DNA of 64,000 bases from Methanoculleus thermophilus (GCF_001571405.1 NZ_BCNX01000006.1:248001-312000), one strand, 5' to 3'; positions 43,631 to 51,607 are shown, counted from the first letter of the stretch. Made by a program: numbers and translations. The notes: generated from the sequence alone by a model not told the origin.

Positions 43631-44674
43631 GTGACTTCAGGCTTGTTCGTCGTGCTGCAGAAAGAGTTTGTCGACCAGTTAACCAACCGACGCTTCCTCA
43701 CTATATTTGCATTGTTCCTGATCATATCCGTGATCGGCGTACACGATGGGGCAGACCAATACAACAATATGCTCGCATCGTACGCACAGCGGATGCAGTC
43801 CATCTCTTCCGATACCCAGATACCGGGATATATGCCAGAAATACCCTCGTCCCTGATAATTTTTACAAAGATGACCGATTACTTTGTGATGTTCGGGGTC
43901 TTCCTGGGCATCGCCATGGGCTTTGACCTTATATCGAAGGAAAAGGAGACACGATCACTCAGAACTCTTCTCTCCCACCCGGTGTTCAGGGATGAGATTG
44001 TGAACGGAAAAGCAATCGCCAGCGCCCTGGTACTGGCGATCGCCCTCGGTGCGACGATAGCAGTATCGGTTGCCATCCTCCTCATTATGGGCATTATTCC
44101 GACCGCCGACGAACTCTGTGCAATCCTGCTGTTCGCTGGTATATCTACGATGTTCGTCCTGACCTACTTCTCGCTTGCTCTCATGATGTCCACCGTCGCG
44201 CCGGACAGCGGAACAGCCCTCATATCCACCCTTGCAATCTTTCTGCTCCTCTCATCAGCCGTACCAATCTTAGGCTGGACGGCCGCCGAGATGATTGCCG
44301 GTTCGCCACCCACTCTTCCTGCCGATGCCCAGGGCTCTCATTACATCTCTAAAAACATCGATTCCAGTGAATTTGAGCAGTATGAGCGAGAAATGCAGTC
44401 TTACTGGGAGGGACGGGCTGCCGCATCATCTCTGATCAATTTGCTCTCTCCGAACGTCAATTACCAAAAAACTGCACTTGCTGTTACCGATCCGAAGATT
44501 GCCGTGACCATGGATAACAATCCATACTCCTTCGTTGAAGGGCCTCCGGAGACACAACCCGGCCTGGATGAAATTCTCGACAGGATCTGGGCAAATGTTG
44601 TTGCACTCATTGCTCTGCCATGTGTATTCTTCTCTGCCGCGTATGTTACGTTCATGCGGATGGACATCCGGTGA
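43631..44674 (+). CDS. ABC-2 type permease, island copy 3
   Basis: 347 residues from a GTG at 43631 that has GGGGTGG upstream and gives an N-terminus of the same length as the other copies (VTSGLFVVLQKEFVDQLTNRRFL). A longer frame to 43583 is open. Coupling segment GFDLISKEKETRSLRTLLSHPVFRDEIVNGKAIAS. It is lower in G+C and more diverged than copies 1 and 2, and lies 194 bases after copy 2, so it may have been acquired separately. It ends FMRMDIR. Confidence 0.82.
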   Translation: MTSGLFVVLQKEFVDQLTNRRFLTIFALFLIISVIGVHDGADQYNNMLASYAQRMQSISSDTQIPGYMPEIPSSLIIFTKMTDYFVMFGVFLGIAMGFDLISKEKETRSLRTLLSHPVFRDEIVNGKAIASALVLAIALGATIAVSVAILLIMGIIPTADELCAILLFAGISTMFVLTYFSLALMMSTVAPDSGTALISTLAIFLLLSSAVPILGWTAAEMIAGSPPTLPADAQGSHYISKNIDSSEFEQYEREMQSYWEGRAAASSLINLLSPNVNYQKTALAVTDPKIAVTMDNNPYSFVEGPPETQPGLDEILDRIWANVVALIALPCVFFSAAYVTFMRMDIR

Positions 44675-44815
44675 CGGCAGAGATGGGCCCAACCTAGGAT
44701 GCGCGCACCTCGCCTACCGCCGGTCTCCGGAGGGGATGCCGGAGCACCAGACTTCGTTGCCGGGAGAGCCATCCTTTTTTCCGATCCGAAACCTTCGGGT
44801 GCCCCGACGTTCTGA

Positions 44816-44848
44816 TGATTGTCCTAGAAATGGTATATAGGATAACGG
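44816..44848 (+). promoter_or_regulatory. island promoter motif, copy for the 45047 gene
   Basis: TGATTGTCCTAGAAATGGTA followed by TATAGGATAACGG; nearly identical to the copy at 40712-40744. TATA centred near 44835. Confidence 0.62.
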
Positions 44849-44860
44849 CTAAGTCTCCAT

Positions 44861-45046
44861 CGGCGATACCGCATGCGGTGTCCCGCCGGGGGCCGGGAAC
44901 CCCGATCGCCATCGTATCCCGGCTCCCAAAAGCGTGCCCAGAGGGCAAAAGCGTGCCCAGAGGGCAATAGGGCTGTTAGCGCTCGAAAGAGATAGCCGTT
45001 ACGGTTCCGTGGTCCTCCCGGGTATGCACAAAGGAGGAATGGAACC
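44861..45046 (+). ncRNA. conserved structured 5' leader, copy 2 (family B)
   Basis: Counterpart of 40757-40920. Hairpin GAUACCGC/GCGGUGUC at 44865-44882 (one G-U wobble), GCCGGGA/UCCCGGC at 44892-44898 with 44917-44923, and GGCUGU/AUAGCC at 44971-44976 with 44992-44997 (one wobble). It contains an extra 19-base tandem repeat not present in copy 1. Ribosome site GGAGG lies before the ATG at 45047. Confidence 0.5.
44928..44965 (+). repeat. 19-bp perfect tandem duplication in leader
   Basis: The unit AAAAGCGTGCCCAGAGGGC occurs twice in a row (44928-44946 and 44947-44965). The paralogous leader has a single, slightly different unit, so this is a recent slippage or duplication. Confidence 0.85.
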
Positions 45047-45505
45047 ATGAAAACGAAATCTCTTTCCGGAATCAGCGCCCTCATCGTGGCGCTGCTGGTC
45101 GTCGGCGCGATCTTCGTGCCGGCGGTGAGTGCAACGACTTCGGAGAACGCACAGGATGGCACTGCTGATACAACTACCCTGAATCAGGTTGACAGGAGAG
45201 GCGATGATTTCCTGGACTGTTATGGATGGCTCACCAAGGAGACAAACTGGATCCGATATGGTGGATGGGCGTGGTGCAGTTATCCGGCAGAGCGCCTAAA
45301 CATCAAGGTCTCTCTCCGTGACCGGGCCACTGATCAGGATCTGGGCTACACCGCTTACTCGGGCGCTAACCTTGATTACATCGAAGCGCAGGATAATCTT
45401 GAAGTGCAACCACCTGCCGGAAGTTATTATACCCACACCCGGGCATGGAGTGCAGGGCCGTCTCACGACGTATTACATAACTCTCCCACAATCACCTGGC
45501 CATGA
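45047..45505 (+). CDS. small secreted protein (island family)
   Basis: 152 residues with a signal peptide (LIVALLVVGAIFVPAVSA, cleavage near ATT). The mature part contains two Cys/Trp-rich segments (DDFLDCYGWLTKETNW and YGGWAWCSYP) and ends QPPAGSYYTHTRAWSAGPSH, weakly like the 40921 protein. The two cysteines could form a disulfide. GGAGG precedes the ATG. It is followed by the PepSY-like protein and a permease, the same order of small secreted protein before permease as at 40.9-44.7 kb. I do not recognise the family. Confidence 0.68.
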   Translation: MKTKSLSGISALIVALLVVGAIFVPAVSATTSENAQDGTADTTTLNQVDRRGDDFLDCYGWLTKETNWIRYGGWAWCSYPAERLNIKVSLRDRATDQDLGYTAYSGANLDYIEAQDNLEVQPPAGSYYTHTRAWSAGPSHDVLHNSPTITWP

Positions 45506-45579
45506 GGGAGCATGCTTATGAAAGAGACGGCCAATCTCCCCTTTTTTCTCAGGCCATTCCGCAGCTCAGGAGTTCTACC

Positions 45580-46509
45580 ATGACAAACAAACTCACAGGC
45601 ATTCTTCTCATTCTCTGCATAACGGGGGTTCTCATCGTCGCTGGTGTCTGGTTTTCCGTGACCGCCGCCGACCCTCTGCCGCCGGAACCGCCGCTCTCCC
45701 CCACCCCCGGGACGACGCCGACCGGTGACGGCATCACCGAGGCGGAAGCAAAGACGATCGCCGCTGCCGCCCTCCCTGATATCGTCCGGGCGGAGACCGC
45801 GAGGGTCCGGCTCGAACGCGGCCTCTTCGACGTCTCCGACTCCAACGCCACCCGGCAGGCCCAGGTCCGGGTCGATGCCCGGACCGGAGAGATAACCGGC
45901 TTTGTCGTCCACGTTCCGGCCCTGGCAGGCCGACCGGCCGAGCCAGTCCTCACGATGGAGGAAACGTACGGGATCGCGGAGGAGTTCCTCGCCGACCGGG
46001 GCGAGACTGCCGACCTCGCGGCCGCGGTCGGAAAGTACTACACCCCCCACAAAAACGAGCGAACCGGCGAAACGGTGGCCGGGTACTACGGTGTCGCCCT
46101 CCATCGCTCCATCAGGGGTATCCCCTGTGCCTGGAATGGCTGTTGGATTGACGTTGACGCGGTCACCGGCGAGATCCGCCGTTACGATCGGTTCTGGGAC
46201 CTCGACGCGGCGCGGTGTACGGCCGATACCGAACCCGCGATCACCGCAGAGGAGGCGGAGGAGAGTGCCAGGGGCTACATCCAGGACACGTACGGGGAGC
46301 TTTCCGGACTTACCTTCCGCTCCGCGACGCTCGTCTGGGCCGACAACTCCGCCCCGGCGACGGGTGAGGTCCCGCTCGCGTGGAAGGTCTCGTTCGACGA
46401 CGACTACTACCGGTCGCTGGGAACGCTGCTCACCGCCGCTGTCTTCGTCGACGCCCGGACCGGGGAAGTCCTTTCCTGCGACTACTACCGCCGCCCCGGG
46501 GCTGCCTGA
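45580..46509 (+). CDS. membrane-anchored or secreted PepSY/YcdB-like protein
   Basis: 309 residues from the ATG at 45580, which has GGAG eight bases upstream. An N-terminal hydrophobic segment (ILLILCITGVLIVAGVWFSV) is an anchor or signal, followed by a Pro-rich linker. The rest has three or so units of about 80 residues of the PepSY/YcdB type, each ending in a phrase like VRVDARTGEITGF, IDVDAVTGEIRRY or VFVDARTGEVLSC. These domains are extracytoplasmic and often act as inhibitors or ligand binders. It ends 9 bases before a permease gene and is paralogous to the 47834 lipoprotein. Confidence 0.78.
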   Translation: MTNKLTGILLILCITGVLIVAGVWFSVTAADPLPPEPPLSPTPGTTPTGDGITEAEAKTIAAAALPDIVRAETARVRLERGLFDVSDSNATRQAQVRVDARTGEITGFVVHVPALAGRPAEPVLTMEETYGIAEEFLADRGETADLAAAVGKYYTPHKNERTGETVAGYYGVALHRSIRGIPCAWNGCWIDVDAVTGEIRRYDRFWDLDAARCTADTEPAITAEEAEESARGYIQDTYGELSGLTFRSATLVWADNSAPATGEVPLAWKVSFDDDYYRSLGTLLTAAVFVDARTGEVLSCDYYRRPGAA

Positions 46510-46518
46510 GGAGGGAGC

Positions 46519-47535
46519 ATGGAAGTCGGGCGCATCTTCACCATCGCCGGGAAGGAGTTTGCCGATGCCCTGCGGGGCAGAAAGTTCCTCCTCATCTTGG
46601 GCATCTTCCTCGCCATCGCGTTTGTCGGGGCGATGCTGGGACTTCAGAATTACGCCTCGAATCTTGAGATCTACACGAAGGCTTTGAGGCTGGGAGCCGA
46701 TTTCTCGCCTCACTGGAGTATCCGGCCGACGATCCTCTACGTCTTCATGCGGATGGGAGAGACTGTCTCGATCCTTGGTGCAGTGCTCGGGATCGCCATG
46801 GGGTTCGACCTCATCTCCGGTGAGCGGGAGGAAGGATCCTTAAAGGTGCTCCTCGCCCGGCCGGTCTTCCGGGACGAGATCATCACCGGCAAGGTCCTCG
46901 GCGGCGCGATGATCCTTGCGCTTGCGACCGGCCTTGCCCTCACGATCACCCTCGCCCTCCTCCTCATGGCCGGCCACCTGCCGCTCCTCAGGGAGTTCTG
47001 GCTGATCCTCGTCTTTGGGGCGGTCACGTTCCTTTACCTGTTCGGCTGCTTCGGGATCGGGCTTGCGATGTCGGCCGTCTCCCGCCGGAGCGGGGAAGCA
47101 CTCCTCTTCTCCCTCTCGGCCTTCTTCATCCTCTCGCTCGTCGTTCCGGCCGCCGGAGCGGCCGTCGCCGATCTGGTCGTCGGGAAGACTCCGGAAGCGC
47201 CGCAGATCGTCGACGAGAAAGACCTGGATCTCTGGTATGCCTACCAGGAAGAATTCGATCAGCACTTCACCCTGCGAGCGAGTATCGTCCAGGTGGCAAA
47301 CCTCTTCTCACCGGAGTGGAATTACAAGGAGATCACGCAAGCGGTCACCAAACCCAACTTCTACCTGATCACGCACGGCCCTGCCGACGACTCCTTCTAC
47401 TACCCGGCCGACGCGGAGCCGGAGTTCGGTGTGATCCTCGGCTACCTCTGGACCAGTATCGTCGCCCTCCTGCTCATCCCTGTTCTTTTCCTCGGTTTTG
47501 CCTATGCCAGGTTCCTCCGAATCGACCTCCGATGA
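46519..47535 (+). CDS. ABC-2 type permease, island copy 4
   Basis: 338 residues beginning MEVGRIFTIAGKEFADALRGRKFLL, with GGAGGGAGC directly upstream. It has six predicted helices and the coupling segment GFDLISGEREEGSLKVLLARPVFRDEIITGKVLGG, and ends FLRIDLR. The outer loop carries LFSPEWNYKEITQAVTKP, matching NLLSPxxNYxx loops in the other copies. It is paired with the PepSY-like gene just before it. No ATPase adjacent. Confidence 0.85.
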   Translation: MEVGRIFTIAGKEFADALRGRKFLLILGIFLAIAFVGAMLGLQNYASNLEIYTKALRLGADFSPHWSIRPTILYVFMRMGETVSILGAVLGIAMGFDLISGEREEGSLKVLLARPVFRDEIITGKVLGGAMILALATGLALTITLALLLMAGHLPLLREFWLILVFGAVTFLYLFGCFGIGLAMSAVSRRSGEALLFSLSAFFILSLVVPAAGAAVADLVVGKTPEAPQIVDEKDLDLWYAYQEEFDQHFTLRASIVQVANLFSPEWNYKEITQAVTKPNFYLITHGPADDSFYYPADAEPEFGVILGYLWTSIVALLLIPVLFLGFAYARFLRIDLR

Positions 47536-47558
47536 TCTCGATCCGCGGGCTTCCCAGG

Positions 47559-47579
47559 AACCCGGCAAACCGCCGGGTT
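47559..47579 (+). terminator. stem-loop after permease copy 4
   Basis: AACCCGGC, five-base loop, GCCGGGTT: a perfect 8-bp stem 24 bases after the stop codon. No T-run follows, so it may be a 3' end or mRNA-stability structure instead of a terminator. Confidence 0.4.
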
Positions 47580-47641
47580 CTGTGACCTCCGGGGCTTGTT
47601 GGACTTTCTGCACGCGCTGGCAAACTTTCATCTACTACTCC

Positions 47642-47690
47642 GGCTGCAGGCGACCGGGTACGCGCACTCTGCCTGCAGCCGGTTACCCGG
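47642..47690 (+). ncRNA. potential H-type pseudoknot in intergenic region
   Basis: GGCTGCAGGC (47642-47651) pairs perfectly with GCCTGCAGCC (47671-47680). In the loop, CCGGGTA (47654-47660) is complementary to TACCCGG (47684-47690) just after the stem. Both helices are perfect, giving a classic pseudoknot on the plus strand. It lies between permease copy 4 and the next promoter motif; role unknown. Confidence 0.4.
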
Positions 47691-47776
47691 CTTGGATGTC
47701 GAAGCAGCGCGCTCCGATGACAGATGAGCTCGTTCTTTCCCTGGGCCGAGAGCCTTCGAATGCCCGGATAAATCGG

Positions 47777-47808
47777 TGTTTGTCACAGAAAAGGTATATG
47801 AGAGAACG
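47777..47808 (+). promoter_or_regulatory. island promoter motif, copy for the 47834 gene
   Basis: TGTTTGTCACAGAAAAGGTA followed by TATGAGAGAACG, preceded by GG as in the copies at 39176 and 38863. TATA centred near 47796; predicted start near 47823, leaving a leader of about 10 bases. Confidence 0.65.
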
Positions 47809-47833
47809 TCGACGCCTCGATTAGGAAAAGTGC

Positions 47834-48835
47834 ATGAGTAACATGACTCTCAACAAAACCAGTTGCACCCTCGTGACGGTGCTTCTCCTCCTGGCCTGTG
47901 CGGCAGCATCGGCGGGGTGTACCGGGACGAATGCGGATGAAAACGGATCGGCTGCACCGACGTCGCCGGAAGCGACAGCGTCACCCGGGGCGACACCGGC
48001 CCAACCGTCGTCAGGCGGCTTGCTCGGTGAGGAAGAAGCGCGTTCGCTTGCCGTGGCCGCACTGGAGCGGGAGATGCCCGGCATCCGGATCGAACGGATG
48101 GTTGCCGAACCGTACGATGTGCAGACCTATGGCGACGTCTGGCGGTTCCGGGTGAAAGCGGAAGACGACCCCGACCTGGAAGGCGATATCAGTGTATGGA
48201 TCGATGCCGCCGACGGGGAGATGGTGTACTTCCTGGATGGCCGTGACTATTATCGGCCTGCCGATCCCTCAGTCACGATCGAGGCGGCGGAGGAGATTGC
48301 CAATGCGTATCTCCGGGAGCGAAAAGAGAGTTCGGACGTCGTGAAGACCGTCGCTGTACTCTCTACGGTAGATACACCGCTGGGTTCGCGAAACGGTCCG
48401 TACCATTTCGTGTATCAGCGCTCGATCGACGGCGTCCTCTGCCTGTACGATGGGGTTACCCTTGATATTGATTCGATCGACGGCCGCGTTGTTTCCTATC
48501 ATAAAGCCTGGAGAGTATCGGACAACGACACTACGGCCGATCCGGACCCTTCGATCACCGAGGACGCGGCGCAAGAGCGGGTTCTGGCGTATCTCAATGA
48601 CACGTACGGCACGGATCCCGGCGAGATCGTTATCCGGGCGACCGAGTTGCGATGGTACGATCTGGCTGCACGGCAACGCCGGTCGCAGGAACCGGTCTCG
48701 GTACCTCTTGCCTGGCGCATCGAGTTCGACGACGAACGGTACCGGTCGCAGGACCCACCGCGAACCACCACGGTATGGATCGACGCGCATTCGGGGGAAA
48801 TTCTCAGTGCTGCATATGACAACCTGAGGAGGTAG
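47834..48835 (+). CDS. PepSY/YcdB-like lipoprotein
   Basis: 333 residues. The lipobox ASAGC ends the signal sequence (TLVTVLLLLACAAASAGC), so the protein should be lipid-anchored outside the membrane. A Ser/Thr/Pro linker leads to repeated PepSY/YcdB-type units, with ISVWIDAADGEMVYF, LDIDSIDGRVVSY and VWIDAHSGEILSA marking their ends. It is clearly paralogous to the 45580 protein (same repeat phrases, similar length) and is likewise followed by a permease, four bases after its stop. Confidence 0.78.
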   Translation: MSNMTLNKTSCTLVTVLLLLACAAASAGCTGTNADENGSAAPTSPEATASPGATPAQPSSGGLLGEEEARSLAVAALEREMPGIRIERMVAEPYDVQTYGDVWRFRVKAEDDPDLEGDISVWIDAADGEMVYFLDGRDYYRPADPSVTIEAAEEIANAYLRERKESSDVVKTVAVLSTVDTPLGSRNGPYHFVYQRSIDGVLCLYDGVTLDIDSIDGRVVSYHKAWRVSDNDTTADPDPSITEDAAQERVLAYLNDTYGTDPGEIVIRATELRWYDLAARQRRSQEPVSVPLAWRIEFDDERYRSQDPPRTTTVWIDAHSGEILSAAYDNLRR

Positions 48836-48839
48836 TCTG

Positions 48840-49868
48840 GTGGAACACGACGGGACGGCAGACCGGGTATCCGTTCCGCACCGCCTGCTCTTCGTGGCAG
48901 GGAAAGAGTTTGCCGACCACCTGTCGAGCCGGCGGTTCATCCTTGTCCTTCTTCTCTTCCTGATCCTCTGCTCCGTCTCCCTCTTTGAGGGCATCGAGGT
49001 ATACAGCGCGAGGCTTGCGGCATACTCGGGCGCTACGGGCGGCTGGGTGTCGCCGGTGAAGCCCTCCATCCTTGATGTCTTCCGCAGCCTCTCCTCGCAG
49101 ATCAGGAACTACGGACCGCTGCTGGCGATCGCGATCGGGTTCGACTTGGTCACGCGGGAACGCTGGTCGGGTTCGCTCAAAACCCTTCTCACCCGTCCGG
49201 TCTTTCGGGACGAGATCATCACCGGGAAAGCGATTGGGGGATTCGCCGCCCTGGCACTGGCGATGAGCATCGCGGTTCTCATCGCGCTCGCCCTGCTCCT
49301 GCTCTCTGCAATCGTCCCTTCGCCTGACGAACTCGGTGCGATCCTGGTCTTCTGGCTCGTTTCGCTGGTGTACCTCTTCACGTTCTTCTCGGCCGCTCTC
49401 CTCGCCTCGTCGGTCGTTGCCGAGAGTGGGAGCGCTCTTGTCTGGTCGCTGGTCGCTATCTTCGTCTTCTCCTCCGTCGTACCGATGGCCGGTGGCATTC
49501 TTACCGATGCGACTGCCGGAACGCCTCCGGCTGCGGTGAATACGAGCGACCCGCACTTCACCGAGGAGGTGTGGCTGCAGTACCGGGAAGAGCTGCGATC
49601 CTTCGAAGAGCACCGGAACCGTATCGCAATGACCGTCAATCTGCTCTCGCCGCAAAGGAATTACCAGGAGCTCTCGATAGCGATCACCTCCCCATGGATC
49701 TCGATGTGGGTCATCCCTGATCCTTTCGCCTTGCGGACAGAGGTCCCGCTCCCCGATCTTCCCGGCCTGATCGCTCTCGTCTGGCAGCCGATCGTGACCA
49801 TGCTTGCGTTTCCGGCGGTCTTCTTCGGAGCGGCATACGCCCGGTTCCTGCGGATAGACCTGCGGTGA
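48840..49868 (+). CDS. ABC-2 type permease, island copy 5
   Basis: 342 residues from a GTG at 48840 preceded by GAGGAGG. It has KEFADHLSSRRFILVLLLFLILC in the first helix region, the coupling segment GFDLVTRERWSGSLKTLLTRPVFRDEIITGKAIGG, six predicted helices, and a C-terminal FLRIDLR. It is paired with the PepSY-like lipoprotein upstream. It is the last gene of the island. Confidence 0.85.
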   Translation: MEHDGTADRVSVPHRLLFVAGKEFADHLSSRRFILVLLLFLILCSVSLFEGIEVYSARLAAYSGATGGWVSPVKPSILDVFRSLSSQIRNYGPLLAIAIGFDLVTRERWSGSLKTLLTRPVFRDEIITGKAIGGFAALALAMSIAVLIALALLLLSAIVPSPDELGAILVFWLVSLVYLFTFFSAALLASSVVAESGSALVWSLVAIFVFSSVVPMAGGILTDATAGTPPAAVNTSDPHFTEEVWLQYREELRSFEEHRNRIAMTVNLLSPQRNYQELSIAITSPWISMWVIPDPFALRTEVPLPDLPGLIALVWQPIVTMLAFPAVFFGAAYARFLRIDLR

Positions 49869-50002
49869 CGACAACGGCTCCAGATATGCCCCTGTGCAGC
49901 GAGCTGCGGCACCCCTGTCTGGATGGAACCGGTATCCGGGAAGGGTACTGAAGCCTCCCTGCGCCCTGAGCAGCCCGCCGCCCTCCTGCAGAGAGCCCTC
50001 GC

Positions 50003-50275
50003 TTAGAACCTTCGATAAACCCTGCTCCGATGTCCGACCGTGATAACATGGATCACCAGGAGGTCATCTATGATCGAGAGGATCGCCCGGTAATCCCCGA
50101 GCCGGAGAGAGTAGAGTGGGGGGCTATTCGGGCTCTTCAGTTTTTTTAAATGCTTCTTCGGGTCGGTCTCGCCGGCGAGCGATGCAAGTTCCTCGCCTAT
50201 CTGGACTGCTATGGGTCGTGGAATGCTCTTGAAATCATGACGGGCCGCCGCGGTGATGACCACACGGTAGGTCAT
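50003..50275 (-). CDS. RelE/ParE-type toxin
   Basis: 90 residues of the RelE superfamily, beginning YRVVITAAARHDFKSIPRPIAVQI and ending YRAILSIIDDLLVIHVITVGHRSRVYRRF, with the Arg and His/Tyr residues common to mRNA-cleaving RelE toxins. It overlaps its antitoxin gene by four bases, the usual order of antitoxin first. Function as a translation-dependent ribonuclease is inferred. Confidence 0.88.
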   Translation of the reverse strand: MTYRVVITAAARHDFKSIPRPIAVQIGEELASLAGETDPKKHLKKLKSPNSPPLYSLRLGDYRAILSIIDDLLVIHVITVGHRSRVYRRF

Positions 50276-50505
50276 TCCTCCTTCAGCTCCGCCATGACCT
50301 CCTCAAGGGTGTAGACTCTCCCGGCCCTGATATCCTCAAGCGATCGCTCGATCTGGCGGATCGTCTCCTCACTGAGCGGCTCCTCGTCGACTGCCATATC
50401 TGCCAGGCGCTCGATAACCTCGTTATATGATTCCCGGGGATGGACTTTCAAGGCGTTGAGCCTGTCCCTGAGTTCTACGTCGATCTTGATGGTGGTGCTC
50501 GTCAT
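50272..50505 (-). CDS. antitoxin of the RelE-type pair
   Basis: 77 residues. The N-terminus TTIKIDVELRDRLNALKVHPRESYNEVIERL resembles a ribbon-helix-helix DNA-binding domain. The acidic C-terminal helix (SLEDIRAGRVYTLEEVMAELKEE) probably wraps the toxin. An 18-bp imperfect palindrome lies right before the ATG, in line with autoregulation. Confidence 0.85.
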   Translation of the reverse strand: MTSTTIKIDVELRDRLNALKVHPRESYNEVIERLADMAVDEEPLSEETIRQIERSLEDIRAGRVYTLEEVMAELKEE

Positions 50506-50510
50506 ACCCA

Positions 50511-50528
50511 GGTATACTCAAGTTTACC
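50511..50528. promoter_or_regulatory. palindromic operator of the toxin-antitoxin pair
   Basis: GGTATACTCAAGTTTACC: arms GGTATAC and GTTTACC with one mismatch around a four-base centre, starting six bases before the antitoxin ATG. The likely ligand is the antitoxin itself. Confidence 0.5.
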
Positions 50529-50621
50529 CAATGAAGGTTTGCATGGGCGGCTGTCATGCGGCTCCCTGGAGGAGCGTTTGGGGGTGCCGGGATTGTTACC
50601 GAGGGGGCGATGTGGTCTCCC

Positions 50622-51551
50622 TCACCGCAGCTCCTCGACCTTCCACCCCAGGTAATCCCGGATCACCGTGAACGCGAGCTCCGGCGGGATCGCCCCCTGC
50701 TCGGTCACGATCAGGTCGATGTAGTCCGCGGGCGTCACGTCGAAAGCAGGGTTTCGGACCCGAACAAACGGGAGTTTCTCCGCCACCTCCCTGGGGAGCA
50801 CCTCGGCAGGATCGCGTTCCTCGATCTCGATCAGTTCCCCGAGGATCGTCCGCGGCGCGAACTTATAGGTCTCCGCCGCCACGATGACGTTCGTCCGGGC
50901 CTCGTGTGCGGCAAGCGCGATCTGGGCGGTCCCGATCTTGTTCACCACCGCGCCGTTCGCCGCGATCGCGTCGGCGCCGACGAAGACCAGGTCGACATCG
51001 TTGATGAAGTAGCGGACCGCCGAGTCGACGATATAGTTCGTGCGGATCCCGGCGTCGTTTAGGGTCTTGATCGTGAGGAGCCCCTGGCCCCGCGGCCGGA
51101 CCTCCGTCGCGTAGACCTCGATATCCTTTCCCTGGCGGTGTGCTTCGAGGATGCACCCGAGCGCCGCCTCCGAGTTGCAGTGGGTCATGAGGACGTCGCC
51201 GTCGGAGATGTGGCGTGCCCCGATCTCGGCTATCCGCTCGATTGCGTGCTCCGAGTGCTCGATGAACTCCGCAGCCCGGGCAAGAACCGCCGCCCGCCCC
51301 TCTTCCACGGACCCAAATGAGTCGAGCGCCCGCATTACGCTCTTTACAGCGTTCGGCAGCGAAACGGCCGTCGGACGGGTCGCTATGAGGATCCCGGCCG
51401 CCTTCTGCATCTCGCTCTTGAACGTCTCCGGGTCGGATATGTTGAGATTTTTCGCGTAATCGGCGAGCGCCTCCACCGCGGCCCGGGCGATCCTGCCGGC
51501 GCCCCGAATCTCCATATTCTTTATGCTTGCTGCGGTCTCACTCAGTAACAT
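50622..51551 (-). CDS. ribose 1,5-bisphosphate isomerase
   Basis: 309 residues of the eIF2B-like family, in the archaeal branch that turns ribose 1,5-bisphosphate into ribulose 1,5-bisphosphate for type III Rubisco in the AMP-recycling pathway. The catalytic pair fits Cys125 (LMTHCNSEAALG) and Asp194 (VFVGADAIAANG), with GTAQIALAAHEA after it. Alternatives in the family (methylthioribose-1-phosphate isomerase, eIF2B) have different signatures around ATEVRPRGQG. AMP phosphorylase and Rubisco are not in the window. Confidence 0.88.
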   Translation of the reverse strand: MLLSETAASIKNMEIRGAGRIARAAVEALADYAKNLNISDPETFKSEMQKAAGILIATRPTAVSLPNAVKSVMRALDSFGSVEEGRAAVLARAAEFIEHSEHAIERIAEIGARHISDGDVLMTHCNSEAALGCILEAHRQGKDIEVYATEVRPRGQGLLTIKTLNDAGIRTNYIVDSAVRYFINDVDLVFVGADAIAANGAVVNKIGTAQIALAAHEARTNVIVAAETYKFAPRTILGELIEIEERDPAEVLPREVAEKLPFVRVRNPAFDVTPADYIDLIVTEQGAIPPELAFTVIRDYLGWKVEELR

Positions 51552-51607
51552 AGTTCTTCATTCAAGAGACGACCAGAGACTACATAGACTTAATCGACGT
51601 GAGATGT

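Noticed and set aside
40921-45505. Small secreted proteins as lactococcin-972-like bacteriocins with an export/immunity permease
   Set aside because: The layout is suggestive, but the C-terminal similarity is too weak by eye and the expected ATPase and immunity arrangement are absent.
45463-46713. Long open frame on the minus strand opposite the PepSY-like protein and permease
   Set aside because: A GC-driven antisense shadow: very rich in Arg/Asp/Gly, no ribosome site, and overlaps two well-supported plus-strand genes. Similar antisense frames at 2275-3393, 7243-8556, 14266-15750, 27530-28927, 42582-43475, 48804-49874 and 56333-57703 were rejected for the same reason.
34203-50000. Mobile element as origin of the accessory island
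   Set aside because: No transposase, integrase, tRNA-flanking repeat or terminal inverted repeat was seen; repeats present are promoter/leader/gene duplications.
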